The position numbers were made by a program, and so were the translations under genes. From contig JANSLP010000571.1 in NCBI GenBank assembly GCA_029298735.1, positions 1-10,974 on the forward strand: a stretch of DNA of 10,974 nt, given 5' to 3'. This stretch comes from Ophiostoma sp. CBS 140.51. Its lineage: Eukaryota; Ascomycota; Sordariomycetes; Ophiostomatales; Ophiostomataceae. The notes below the pieces were generated by a model, which was not told where the DNA came from, did not search any database, and saw only the letters and a program-made list of their open reading frames with translations. Shown here one piece after another: positions 1-8,738 of the stretch (the first letter of the stretch is position 1; each line of letters begins with the position of its first letter).

Positions 1-627
1 TCTCCATTTTCATCCAATTCCTCGTTCTCCACGACCTTTACGACTACATCAGACGAATCGTTTCGCAGAGCCAGACCGCCTCGACACTTTTTTTATCGCT
101 CTCTTTTTTCTCTTTTTTTATTTCTCTTCTTTATTTCTCTTTCTTCTTCCTTTTTACTCTTTTTTTTCTCGTTTTTTATTTAATCATTTACGCGTTAACG
201 CCATCTTATCCGCCTTATTTATTTATAACTTATCGTCCCGTCCACTTAAAATACGTCGACTCTCGATATAATCTTATACGACGCCGCCTCGTATCGACGG
301 TACGGCGCCTTTTAACCCCCCGGAAAGTTAATAAAATACGTAAGGCGTTTAACTATTAACGACTGGCTCTACTGTTAGGGGGTCCTGGGGATAAGGGTTT
401 AATAAGAGAGGTTTACGAAGTATATTACCGGGCCGGTAGTATTCGATTTTACGAAATTTACGCTATTAGCTCGATCAAAATCCGATCAGGCTCGCCGACT
501 CTCCTACTAAAAAAAGATAAATCTCGCCACCATGACTACAAAGTTTATTATATTATTAAATATAGAAAAACTCAACGATTTCGATAACAGAATTGTTTTT
601 ATCGTTATTTTGATTAGCTCAACGCCC
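1..627. other. AT-rich gene-free tract with RIP-like dinucleotide bias (repeat relic)
   Basis: No open frame or recognisable protein was found here. By hand count, 181-540 holds about 12 CA+TG dinucleotides where about 45 would be expected at random, but about 43 TA dinucleotides, while CG is still common. Loss of CpA/TpG with gain of TpA is the signature of repeat-induced point mutation in Pezizomycotina. Positions 85-182 are an almost pure pyrimidine strand. The tract ends sharply at the palindrome next to the regulator's stop codon. Most likely it is a mutated transposon or other repeat. The original element cannot be identified, because the mutations have erased any coding signal. Confidence 0.6.
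85..182. repeat. Low-complexity polypyrimidine tract
   Basis: About 98 bases are almost entirely T with interspersed C, in runs of up to eight T, with only occasional A or G. It has no fixed repeat unit. It lies inside the RIP-like tract and may be a decayed low-complexity part of the same element. Confidence 0.6.
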
Positions 628-645
628 ACGTTTCGGCCGAAACGT
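628..645. repeat. 18-bp perfect palindrome
   Basis: ACGTTTCGGCCGAAACGT is identical to its own reverse complement over 18 bases. It sits three bases downstream of the regulator's TAA (649-651, minus strand), exactly where the RIP-like tract begins. It could be a 3'-UTR hairpin of that gene, a fused terminal repeat of the neighbouring element, or a binding site for a dimeric factor. Confidence 0.7.
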
Positions 646-648
646 TCA

Positions 649-2886
649 TTAAATACCCTCCTTGTGGGCAGTGCCTAGCTCGGTGACCCTTGCCTCAGTC
701 GATGTTGTTGCTACAAACCACATGCGCTGGAACAACTTGTCGTGGATACATGGTACCCACGGATACTGACATAGATGGGTCTGTACCTTGTGATCTGCTC
801 CTGCCGCGTTGCTGTTGCTATTACTGCTGCTATACTCGGATGACGTAAGTCGGCTGGTAAAGGCATCCAGCATCCAGCTCGTCTCGTCGTCGTCTCTGAT
901 CTTGTCAGGCCACCGTGTGCCACCGTTAGTGACACTTACTGCCATAAATATGGTCCATAGCTGCAAGTCGACTGGAATTGAAATCTCTGTTGATGCTTCG
1001 AGTTCGGTTGCTGCCGCTAACGCCTCCTCTTCCAGTATCCCCTTCAACTTTGCAACGAGCTTGAGTGCGTACGTTGCGTTCATAGGGCGCTCGTTGAGGA
1101 TGGAAAGTGAGAAGAGCATGAGGCCGATGCGGACCATTTCGCCAAGACGGCGGTCGCGAACTTTAACGACGGATGCTAGCTTCTGGCGCAGGACACTCGA
1201 GACCAGCATGTACTGGATACCCGTCAATAGGTACCGCATCTGCATAGCGGCGGCGACGGATGGTCTCCTGGTGATGGTTGTACGGTTTGCGGCGATAGGC
1301 ATTGCGGCTGGGGATATAGCGGATGCCACGGATGCCGCTGCTTCTAGTGCGGTCACTTCCGATGCTTCAAACCCTCCCATGTTATCCCAGCCCACCATAG
1401 CCTCCTCCAGCTGGTGGGCGCAACGGACAAGTGTGGGGTCCAGCTGTGGAGTCAGACGATCTAAGCCGGCGCTTCGAAGTACTGTCTGAGTGTCGGTGTC
1501 GGCATCGGCGTTATTGTAAAAGAATATGTCGGCCGGCACAGCCTCAGCTAAACGAATGCATAAGTCGTGTGCATCGAAGTAGGGTGGCACGTCGTCGTCC
1601 AGAGAGCCGTAAAGATCCGCTCTTCTTTTGGTCAGTCGTCGTGTTCTGTATGTAAATCATAGCTTGTTTGCCACTCACCGAAAAATCTTTTCTAGAATAC
1701 CCGGCTGAGTGTACAGGCTCTCAAGGCCTCCGTAGTACTGAACCAGCTCCTTGAGACCCTGCATGTGTATTTCCCAATGGTCGTTGCGGCCGTTACTTCG
1801 CTATAAAATAGTCGAACGACGTCAGCAGCATATATCTGAGATGCTAAAAATATTTCTGATACCAACCTCAAACATGGCAAGCCCGGAAACCAATACCACA
1901 GTGCCGCTGCTGATGCAACTTCTGTTGGCAATAGCTGTCGCAGTGGCCATAGCGAGGCGCTTATTAACAATAGATATGGCGCTGTGCAGATACCAGAACG
2001 CGCGGTTGGCGCCGCTGGGATGGGCAAAATAAGAGATAAAGGCGTCGGCACAGCCAATTAAGGTATACAACATTGCAGAATCGGTGAAGCCGAGGGGCAG
2101 CAAGTATTCAGTAAATGGGTTGTAGTCGGCAGCCCGCTCAAGGGTATAGAGTGCTTTCCATGTGGTGGTGCAGACTGTAGGGTTAGAGAGAGATACAAAG
2201 AGACACAAAATGACATAAATAGACGAAATACATACAAGACAAGAGGAGGTCGTGCATATAGGGCTCTAAATGCATAGGCAGCACGTCAAAGGGATCGACG
2301 CCTGGAATCTGGAGCAGGTTGTGTCGTTCCACGAGAATCGATACTTTCTGGCCAACCACATCCCTATCCTGGTGCCAAAGCAGGAGCTGCCACTGCTGGT
2401 GTTTCTGTTGGTGTCGTGGGAGCTGCTGTTTTACTTCGCGGTCATCCGTTTGCTTGACAGCGCCTTTCCCTCGGTTGCGTCGAGCATGTCTCCGGACGCG
2501 GGTCTGAGCAGAGCTATCCACATCCTTGGTACTAGGGGAGAGATTGATAAATTCAAACGGCGGTGGCTGAGATACTATGCTATGGCTCTCTTGGGCACCT
2601 GAGAGGCCACTATTGAGTCCTTGTGCTTTGTTTTTTGTTTTTGCTGCCGGTGGGTTGCAGCAACGTGTTAGCCGAACAGATCATATTACATACGACGACA
2701 AGGGACGGGTTAGCAGGACTAACAGCCTTTGGGGCGTCCTCTCTTCCAAGGCCCGGGAACTTTCACTGGGCCTCCAATATAAGAAAAGAGGTCTGATCTC
2801 TGGTCTGATGACGCAACCGATGTGACCGAGGTGACCTCCGAGGGGCGCGATAGGGAAAATACAACTTCGACAGGATCGCGAGTCAT
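649..2886 (-). CDS. AT-hook, Fungal_trans_2-type transcription factor-like protein (5 exons)
   Basis: Spliced model on minus: 2886-2724, 2643-2236, 2174-1867, 1800-1679, 1621-649. All phases close, giving 657 residues. Donors are GTTAGT, GTATGT, GTTGGT and GTGAGT. Introns are 80, 61, 66 and 57 nt, with CTAAC or CTGAC branch sites. Residues 48-55 (KRGRPKGS) form an AT-hook, which binds the minor groove of AT-rich DNA; intron 1 splits its last Ser codon. FEFINLSPSTKD (84-95) and the basic TRVRRHARR (102-110) resemble the N-terminal block of zinc-cluster-free fungal regulators. DPFDVLP (about 170), YNPFTEYLLPLGFTDSAML, the W..H..GL...V...GG block in exon 4 and a C-terminal YPWVPCIHDKL follow in the order expected for the Fungal_trans_2 domain. 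No Zn2Cys6 motif is present. The start is the first in-frame ATG after an upstream stop. It is probably a nuclear regulator, perhaps of this cluster; its targets are unknown. Confidence 0.82.
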
Positions 2887-3572
2887 AGTAAGGACAAAAT
2901 ACGAGTTCTGGGTATGAATAGGATGGGTTCGTAAGTACTGTAGAGGTTTGAATAAGTCTCAAAAAGTGAGTGTAAGGTTCAGAGTACGATGCTCTTTTGC
3001 CAAGGTACTTGAGGGCCTTGCTATCGCCTCGTCGGGGTTACCGGCTTCATCCTAGGGTTCTGTGCTGTATGACTAAAAGTCCCCACTAATATCGGCCAAA
3101 TACGCGCTAACCCAAAGAAGAAAATAACGATTTTTGAGAATTCGGCCCAAACAAGAAAGGCTTCGAATGCGTCTGGAACTTTGTTGGATACCCCGGACAT
3201 TACGGATTTTCGAAGCCCTTCCAAGGTCCGGATAAAAAAAATGTTAGAAATGCATGATGTCGGCCCGTACACAAGGCCATGAACGAAAGCAACAAATGCG
3301 GAAAGTGAGCCTTCAGAAATGCGTCCCAATATAGACTAGCTTGCTAGGATTAAGTCCTCGCCTCGTAGTCATGTTGATCAGAGACGGCGAGTTGCGCCAG
3401 CAAGCAGAGACGCCGCCAGGAATATAAATACGGCACTGACTGACAACCTTCTGGATCCAGAGCATTGCAACGCTCATATCATATTCTTTTCTGATCAACA
3501 ATCTCATCCCACTAGCATTTCACCTTACTCCACCGCCCCTCTCAAGAGAAACCTACTTCTTAAACCGTCACC
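2887..3572. promoter_or_regulatory. Divergent intergenic promoter region
   Basis: This 686-bp spacer separates the regulator (leftward) from the dehydrogenase (rightward), so it should hold both promoters. No convincing gene was seen. The right end has a clear TATA box and a pyrimidine-rich leader. No matching TATA element was noticed just upstream of the regulator's ATG. Confidence 0.55.
3423..3430 (+). promoter_or_regulatory. TATA box of the dehydrogenase gene
   Basis: TATAAATA lies 150 bp upstream of the SDR ATG, followed by a C/T-rich leader and a good fungal start context (GTCACCATGACC). Spacing and sequence fit a core promoter with a leader of roughly 100-120 nt. Transcription start is inferred, not seen. 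Confidence 0.6.
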
Positions 3573-4635
3573 ATGACCACTACGTACACAGCCAAGACCA
3601 CCGGCGAGGCGGTCGCCCGCGACTCCCAAACACGTATAGCCGGCAGGACGGTTCTTGTCACGGGCACCAGCCCAGGTGGACTAGGAGCCACATTCGCTAC
3701 GACCATTGCACCCTTTGGGCCCGCACACATCATCCTCGCGTCGCGCAATACCGCCAAGGCCGAGCATGTGGCAAAGGACATTGCCGCGGCAGCTCCCGCT
3801 GTCAAGACGAGCGTCGTCAAGCTGGATCTGTCATCGCAGGTGCAGGTGCGTGAGGCCGCGGCCGAAATCTTGAAAATCAGCACCCACATCGACATCTTGG
3901 TAAACAATGCGGCAGTCATGGCGACGTCGTACAGCACAACGGTGGACGGCATCGAGCGGCAGTTTGGCACAAATCACATTGGCCATTTCTTGTTGACGAA
4001 CCTTCTGCTGCCGAAGTTGTTAGAGGTGCGTGCGGAAGGTGAGGTTTCCACAAAGGAGCCACTGCGGGTGGTCAATGTGGCCAGCGACGGGTTCCGGTTC
4101 GGATGGGTGCGGTACGAGGACATCAACTTTGGGGTGAGCAAACCATTTTCTATGCTATACTTCTTCTGCAGGTACTAACTTTTCCCATCAGGATGGCGCC
4201 ACGTACGAAGGCTGGCTCGCGTACGGCCAGTCCAAGTCGGCCAACATGCTCTTCTCCCGCTCCCTCGCCAAGAAGCTGGGCAGCCGCGGTGTCGTCTCCG
4301 TCAGCCTCCACCCAGGTGTCATCATAACAACCAACCTGAGTCGCGGCCTCGCCATGGAAGATATTTCTGAGCTAGGCGTGCTGGACCGTAAGCTGGGCAA
4401 CCGGTCGTACTGGGACAACGTGGTTAACCTGAAGTCGACGGCGGAGGGTGTAGCCACGCACGTATTTGCGGCCTTTGACGCCAGTCTAGATGCGCCAGAG
4501 GTTAACGGGTCGTATCTGGAGGACTCGCACGTCGAAGATGTCGGGAACGTTAAGAGCTGGGCCCGGGACTCGGTGGACGCTGAGAAGCTGTGGAATCTGA
4601 GCGAGGGGCTGGTGTCGCAAAAGTTTGATTATTAG
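3573..4635 (+). CDS. Short-chain dehydrogenase/reductase (SDR), 2 exons
   Basis: Exons 3573-4133 and 4192-4635 give 334 residues. The 58-nt intron has a GTGAGC donor, a TACTAAC branch and a CAG acceptor, in phase 0. All classical SDR marks are present: nucleotide-binding TGTSPGGLG (30-38), LASR with R58 after the second strand (suggesting NADP(H)), NNAA (111-114), NHIGHF with N134, VNVAS with S171, and the catalytic pair Y198/K202 in AYGQSKSAN. Length and layout match the retinol dehydrogenase/WWOX-like group of fungal SDRs, which reduce or oxidise carbonyl/hydroxyl groups on lipophilic or aromatic compounds. The substrate cannot be read from the sequence. No signal peptide or membrane segment is evident, so it is probably cytosolic. 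With the regulator it is one of the two clearly intact genes here. The ending QKFDY looks like a natural C-terminus, although the frame stays open beyond the TAG. Confidence 0.93.
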
Positions 4636-4857
4636 CGGGACCAACATAGTTTGCCCTTTAAGCTGTGCAAAACGGGGGCTGTAAAATACTGGAACGAGCA
4701 CATGTTGAATGACATCAAGGCCCTGGGACAAAGCATTGCCGCGGAGAACAGCGAAGGAACCGATGTCGCAATAGACCACTGGGACATTGAGGAATTGATG
4801 GCCCAGATCTTTAAGAGCGAGAATTTATTAGATTTTTTTTTAAAAAAGACATATTTT
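4636..4857 (+). other. Unidentified coding-like fragment in frame after the SDR stop
   Basis: Directly after the SDR TAG the same frame runs 74 codons without a stop. It has a credible protein composition: amphipathic and acidic, with pieces such as KYWNEHMLNDIKALGQ and DHWDIEELMAQIFKSENLL. It has no ATG near its beginning and degenerates at the T9A6 tract (4833-4847), where it becomes low complexity. I do not recognise the family. It may be the remnant of another gene's exon, or chance. SDRs of this group normally end at the upstream stop, so a functional readthrough product is unlikely. Confidence 0.3.
4833..4847. repeat. T9A6 homopolymer junction
   Basis: Nine T followed at once by six A, at the point where the coding-like stretch ends. 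A similar but longer T17A7 junction is at 7885-7908. Confidence 0.7.
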
Positions 4858-5022
4858 TAATTGATATATACTTATTGAAACGCATCATGGCAAGAGTTCA
4901 AAGCCTTGTGCTCTCTCTCACGGCGACTTATGTCTCGAGCGTTCTCATTCTGAACTATTCTTAACAATCGCCTCATGTGGAAACGGTACTTTTAATAAGC
5001 CTCCATTTGTCAGCCCCTGCTG

Positions 5023-5998
5023 TCAACGCTTGAATCCTGGGCGAGAGACGGACTTCCACATGCCGTTTTCGCGGTATTTGTTAGTCAGCTGAACGAGCAT
5101 GCCGGTCGGCACCGCGGGGAAGAGCTCGGCGAGGTCCTTGCGGAACGTCTCGGCGTCGTTCTGCAGCACCCAGTGCATCCCCCTCTCGAGAGCGGTGGAA
5201 AACCGCTTCTGCGGGTCGACCGCGGACGCCGTCATGGATGCCGTCTCGCAGTAGTATACGCTCCAGGGGCAGTCCCCGCCGCCGTCTGTGACCATTCCAT
5301 GGCGACCGGGATGCCGGGGTTGCTTGGGCCCATGAAATGCGCGGACACGACGTCGGCGACGAGGTAGTCGTCCGTCCCCGCCTGGAAGAGCTCGGTCACC
5401 CTCGAGTCACTGAGGTACTGGTGAGGTCCTGGACGCGGACAGATGCCGGGTCGAGGCCGTTCTCCTGCAACAGCATCTTAAAAAAAAAGAGCAGGGCTTG
5501 CGGCGCCGCCGGATTTCATCAGAACGGTCTTGTCTACGAGGTCGGCTATCTTAAAGCCCTCTGCACCCCCCTCTTGGCAAGCGCCAACGGGAACCGGTTC
5601 GACAGCTGCGCGAATGTCGTATAGTCCTTGGTGCTGGTATTGTACACGGACGGCACCCAGGTGCCGCCGAGAGCCGTAGCGGCGCTGGCATCGGTGAGCT
5701 CATCCAGCACGCGGTTCCACGGCTCCGGCACGGCGGCTGTGACCTCCAGACCCTGTTCTTTAAAGAAGTCTCGTCTGTCGGCGATGTACTCCGGGAGGTA
5801 GTTGAGGCTGTGTCCGGTGGCAGCGATGTGGAATCGCGTCAAGCCATTTTTGTTGCTATGAGGCTTTTCAGACTCGGGTACCGCCATAGCTGTAGAAGAG
5901 AAGTATTCGGGTGGAATAATGCGTAGATAACGCACAAGGTGTATTGTAACGAATGCGGCAGATATTGCAACGAATACGGCAAACCTAATATCCTCCAT
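5023..5998 (-). pseudogene. NMT1/THI5-like (SsuA-type) binding-fold protein, frameshifted
   Basis: Read with four shifts, the strand gives one continuous protein of about 325 residues, the usual size for fungal NMT1/THI5-like proteins (type II periplasmic-binding fold, related to thiamine-pyrimidine synthases and alkanesulfonate-binding proteins). Segments in order: TGHSLNYLPEYIADRRDFF, EGFKIADLVDKTVLMKSGG, QYLSDSRVTELFQAG, DDYLVADVVSAHFMGP, and GDCPWSVYYCETAS to GFKR before TGA. The breaks are one base short in a G6 run (5566-5571), one extra in a T9 run (5480-5488), one short near 5421 and one short near 5278. The first ATG (5998) would give a hydrophobic segment at residues 6-22. An ATG at 5887 (MAVPESEK), just after a possible 5'-UTR intron acceptor, is the better family start. 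It diverges from the transporter gene, a pairing that suggests shared use. Homopolymer shifts could be sequencing errors; the other two argue for decay. Confidence 0.72.
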
Positions 5999-6513
5999 TG
6001 ACCGGTTTGCTCAGATTCGTCCTCTCAATATTGCAAAGAATTTTCTTAACAGCTCCAGGCAATATTTAAAGACTACAATACCAGAGGCACGGTTCTCAAA
6101 TAGTAAACCACTAGACAACATCCAGAACTTATCTCAAGTTCTCATGCTCGGCTTGTTAGTCGCATCCAGACCCAACGACAGCGATCGGCAAATCCCACGA
6201 AAATGCTTAGCGTGGATTTACGGCACATCACAGCCTGGCCCTGATAACGCACATTTATCAAGTTTACAGCGTAGATAGCAGCAGCCCATGCAGCAAATGC
6301 TGAAAGGCAAACTTGCGGGGGAATGTAGACGGAGCCTTTGGTTGGATTAGTGCCTTGTTTATCGAAGTCATTCGTATCCTAGATTCTGCAGCAGAAGAAA
6401 ACAAAAAGAAAACGAAAAAGAAGGGGGTGCAAGAAAAAACCATAAATACCGCCATCTTCGACTCGGATTAAGAAAATAACGGCCTGGGCATTCAGACCTC
6501 CCTCGAAGCCAAG
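5999..6513. promoter_or_regulatory. Divergent intergenic region between the NMT1-like and transporter genes
   Basis: About 515 bp lie between the two divergent broken genes. No coding region was recognised. A purine-rich stretch (about 6390-6440) and CATAAATACC at 6441-6450 precede the transporter and may be promoter remnants. AATATTTAAAG near 6061 could be a TATA-like element for the leftward gene. Confidence 0.4.
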
Positions 6514-7598
6514 TTGCAAAGGACTTCATCGAATTATGGCCTGCCTCTTTCTTTAATTTTTCTCCTCTCTTTCAATGTGGACGAAAAAGACATCAAGACC
6601 TCTGGCGTGGTCGACGTCTCTGCAACCAAAAAGGACAATACGTCTTTGGCAGCCCCGTCGGATGTTCTCGCGACGATTTACATTGACCCCCAAAAAGAGG
6701 CGGATTCCCTCAGAAAGTTTGATAGGTGGTTTGTGCCTGTCGCATTCTGCCTTCTCCTTCTTTCGTACCTGGAGCGGAACAACGTGAGTGGACTTATATA
6801 GATTTATATGCAAAGAGATAAGACTGCTGACCATTTTCATCTCTGCCAGCTCGGGAATACACGCATCTTCGGACTCGACACCGACCTCGGGCTGCACGGC
6901 AACATGTTTGGCAACCTCACGACCGTGCTCAGCGTGACCCTGATCGTCTTTGAAATTCCGTGGGTCATGGCGACCCTGCGCTTCGGCGCAAACTGGGCGC
7001 TGGGTACGATGTTGGTCATGTGGAGCATCCTCATGCTCGGCACCGCATCTGTCCAGACCTACGGGTAGGCCCTGGCTGTCCGCACCCTCTTCGGTGTCTT
7101 CGAAGCCGGCATCGCACCCGGCTTCGCCTACCTCTTTTCCACCATCTACCCGCAGAACGCCGTCGGGAAGCGCGTCATGATCGGCAACCTCGCCAGCTGC
7201 CCCTCCGGCGCGTTAGGCAACCCCTTTGCCTACTCCATTCAGAAGATGGGCACTCGGCGCGGGTTGGCCGCTTGGCGGTGGCTCTTCATTGTCGAGTTCG
7301 GCGTGACCATGGTCATCGGCGGCATCGGCCTGATGATCCTCCCCAAGACGCCCGAAGACGCGTGGTTCCTAAACGAGGAAGAGAAGGACACTGTGCGGCT
7401 GCGGAAGCAGCGCGACGAGGCGTTCCACGACAATGACAAGTCCCAGTGGAAGTGGATCAAGCTCTCGCTCAAGGAACCCTTTGTCTACGTCGCCGGCCTG
7501 GTCTTCTTTACGTCGTCGATTACCATTACCGGATTCGGCATGTTTCTGCCCACGATTATCGGGGGTCTCGGGTAAGTCACGGCCTCTGAGTAGGAGAA

Positions 7599-7634
7599 CA
7601 AGAAAAACAAGAAAAACAAGAAAAACAAGAAAAA
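7599..7634 (+). repeat. Intronic minisatellite, 4 x CAAGAAAAA
   Basis: Four perfect 9-bp units lie inside the second transporter intron. The intron is 95 nt, against 58-66 for most others in the window, and the repeat accounts for the excess. A diverged half unit precedes the array. Confidence 0.85.
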
Positions 7635-7884
7635 CTGGGGCTGATGATGGCTAATCTGTCTTCCAGCTACGCTTCTATCAAAGTCAACTACATGACGATC
7701 GCAGTCTACCTTCTCGGCGCCATCTCTCTCGTGATAAACTGCTTCTCCTCCGACAAATTCAACCGCCGCGGAGTTTTTTTCATGAGACTTTGCGCTTCCG
7801 GCATCACTGGATACATCATTTGTGTCGGGACGGCCAATCCCCATGTTGGCTACGGTGCCATGTTTATTCTCGTCCTGGATATGG

Positions 7885-7908
7885 TTTTTTTTTTTTTTTT
7901 TAAAAAAA
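7885..7908. repeat. T17A7 homopolymer junction at a lost splice donor
   Basis: Seventeen T are followed directly by seven A, six bases after the position where phase requires the exon to end (7878). The first intron bases read AT rather than GT. The acceptor (TTAG at 7964-7967) and a branch-like CTAAC upstream of it are intact. Confidence 0.65.
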
Positions 7909-8313
7909 TTTGATTACCTATTGTTCCGTGACAATCCATAGTCCTATCTAACACTCGCTATTGTTAGGTGTTTATTCAATTTCCACTCTGATCGTTATTT
8001 AGGTTGGCACAAACCTGTCCCCGGATGCTAAGCGCGTATTTGCGCTGCCGTTCTTTTATTCCATGGGAAACCTGTCCATGTGGTCTCGTCTCAGCTGTAC
8101 CCCAGCACGCAAGGCCCGCGCTACATACAAGGGAATGCCGTCTTGGCCGGTTTGGAGGTTGTTGCTGGTGCGCTCTATTTTGCCAGCTGGTTTATCCTCC
8201 GGCGCCGGAACGCACAAAAGAAGAAGCTCCTTAGCGAGAGGGCCACAACGAATGGCCAGGAGGACGACAGAGCAATCAACTTTGTCTATGGGCTTCAAGT
8301 ACTCATATCTTGA

Positions 8314-8479
8314 TAGTATTATTTAGTTTAGAGATCAGGGACTGGTTTAGAATGGGGAGGGGTTACAGTTGTGTTCAGATGGCAAGCTATCGACCGTATT
8401 CGAACAGAATGTGTCTTCATATCTTTTAAGAGAAATTTGCATATCTATTGACCCGCTTGTAAAGTAATCGGAGGGTACT
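8314..8479. other. Convergent spacer, nothing recognised
   Basis: AT-rich 3' flank between the transporter and the oxidoreductase remnant, which point toward each other. No open coding signal was seen. The oxidoreductase frame technically continues to a TAA at 8426-8428, but without recognisable homology. Confidence 0.4.
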
Positions 8480-8738
8480 AGGCCGCTGCATCCCCAAACG
8501 GCTCATCGCAAATGCCTCCAACGCCGCATCCGTCTTGCCTGTCGCCATGCTACGCCAGCAGCTCGCCGACAATCGCGGCCAGCGCCACATCCGAGTGCGT
8601 CACGGCCAGAGTCAGCCCCGCCCGGCTTCTCACGCCGCTGAGGATGGGTAGGCCGTCGCGTGGTTGGGGCCGCACCCCAAGGGCGTCGATGCGGCGGATG
8701 CCATAACCCCAGCTGCGGTGGTTGTCGAATAACATCGC
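8480..8738 (-). pseudogene. C-terminal remnant of a DAO-type FAD oxidoreductase
   Basis: The minus strand from about 8738 reads FDNHRSWGYGIRRIDALGVRPQPRDGLPIL in pieces, then LTLAVTHSDVALAAIVGELLA. This is the C-terminal signature of the DAO family (D-amino-acid/glycine oxidase-like flavoproteins): the RP...DGLPI motif and the THSGVTLAP flavin-contact motif. The expected Gly of THSG is Asp here, a G-to-A change. A TAG at 8550-8552 and a shift follow; the next frame resumes with MATGKTDAALEAFAMSRL, as expected for the tail of this family. The N-terminal FAD Rossmann part is absent: upstream the sequence switches to a cupin gene on the same strand. About 90 residues of an approximately 380-450 residue enzyme remain, so it cannot be functional. 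Confidence 0.68.

Larger units (their letters stand above)
6514..8313 (+). pseudogene. Major facilitator transporter (allantoate permease/ACS type), multiply disrupted
   Basis: Homology runs through 6577-6783, 6850-7571, 7667-7878 and 7968-8313, joined by introns 6784-6849 (GTGAGT, CTGAC, CAG) and 7572-7666 (GTAAGT, CAG) and a third at about 7879-7967. Typical anion:cation-symporter features are LRKFDRWFVPVAF before helix 1, LERNNLGNTRIFGLD after it, RTLFGVFEAG, AWRWLFIVEF, LPKTPEDAWFLNEEE in the central loop and LSPDAKRVFALPFFYSMGN later. These carriers take up organic anions and vitamins across the plasma membrane. Lesions: TAG at 7066-7068 where Gln is expected (YG*ALAVR); donor GT missing at 7879 beside a T17A7 tract; TAG at 8000-8002 where Trp is expected (IVI*VGTN); one base missing near 8079; and no in-frame ATG. 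ATG at 6575 is two bases out of frame, as a TG duplication would cause. The substrate is unknown; context suggests an aromatic or vitamin-like acid. Confidence 0.85.

Noticed and set aside
809..1489. Plus-strand open frame of 226 codons
   Set aside because: It is the antisense of the regulator's last exon; its Ser/Ala-rich composition is a shadow of that coding strand.
2270..2602. Plus-strand open frame of 110 codons
   Set aside because: Antisense to exon 2 of the regulator, whose minus-strand reading carries the family motifs and closes phase with its neighbours.
2688..2693. GTATGT as the intron 1 donor of the regulator
   Set aside because: Using it would keep the in-frame TAG at the GTTAGT site in the exon; only the GTTAGT donor (2723) preserves phase and completes the AT-hook.
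3021..3329. Minus-strand open frame of about 102 codons in the divergent promoter region
   Set aside because: No recognisable motif, no ATG at its opening, low-complexity Phe/Ile stretches from T-runs, and it lies where two promoters are expected.
6264..6455. Minus-strand open frame of 63 codons
   Set aside because: Arises from the purine-rich tract; Phe-rich, low complexity, inside a divergent promoter.
7599..7634. Direct repeats as a possible CRISPR-like array
   Set aside because: Nine-base units without spacers inside a spliceosomal intron of a eukaryotic gene; an ordinary minisatellite.
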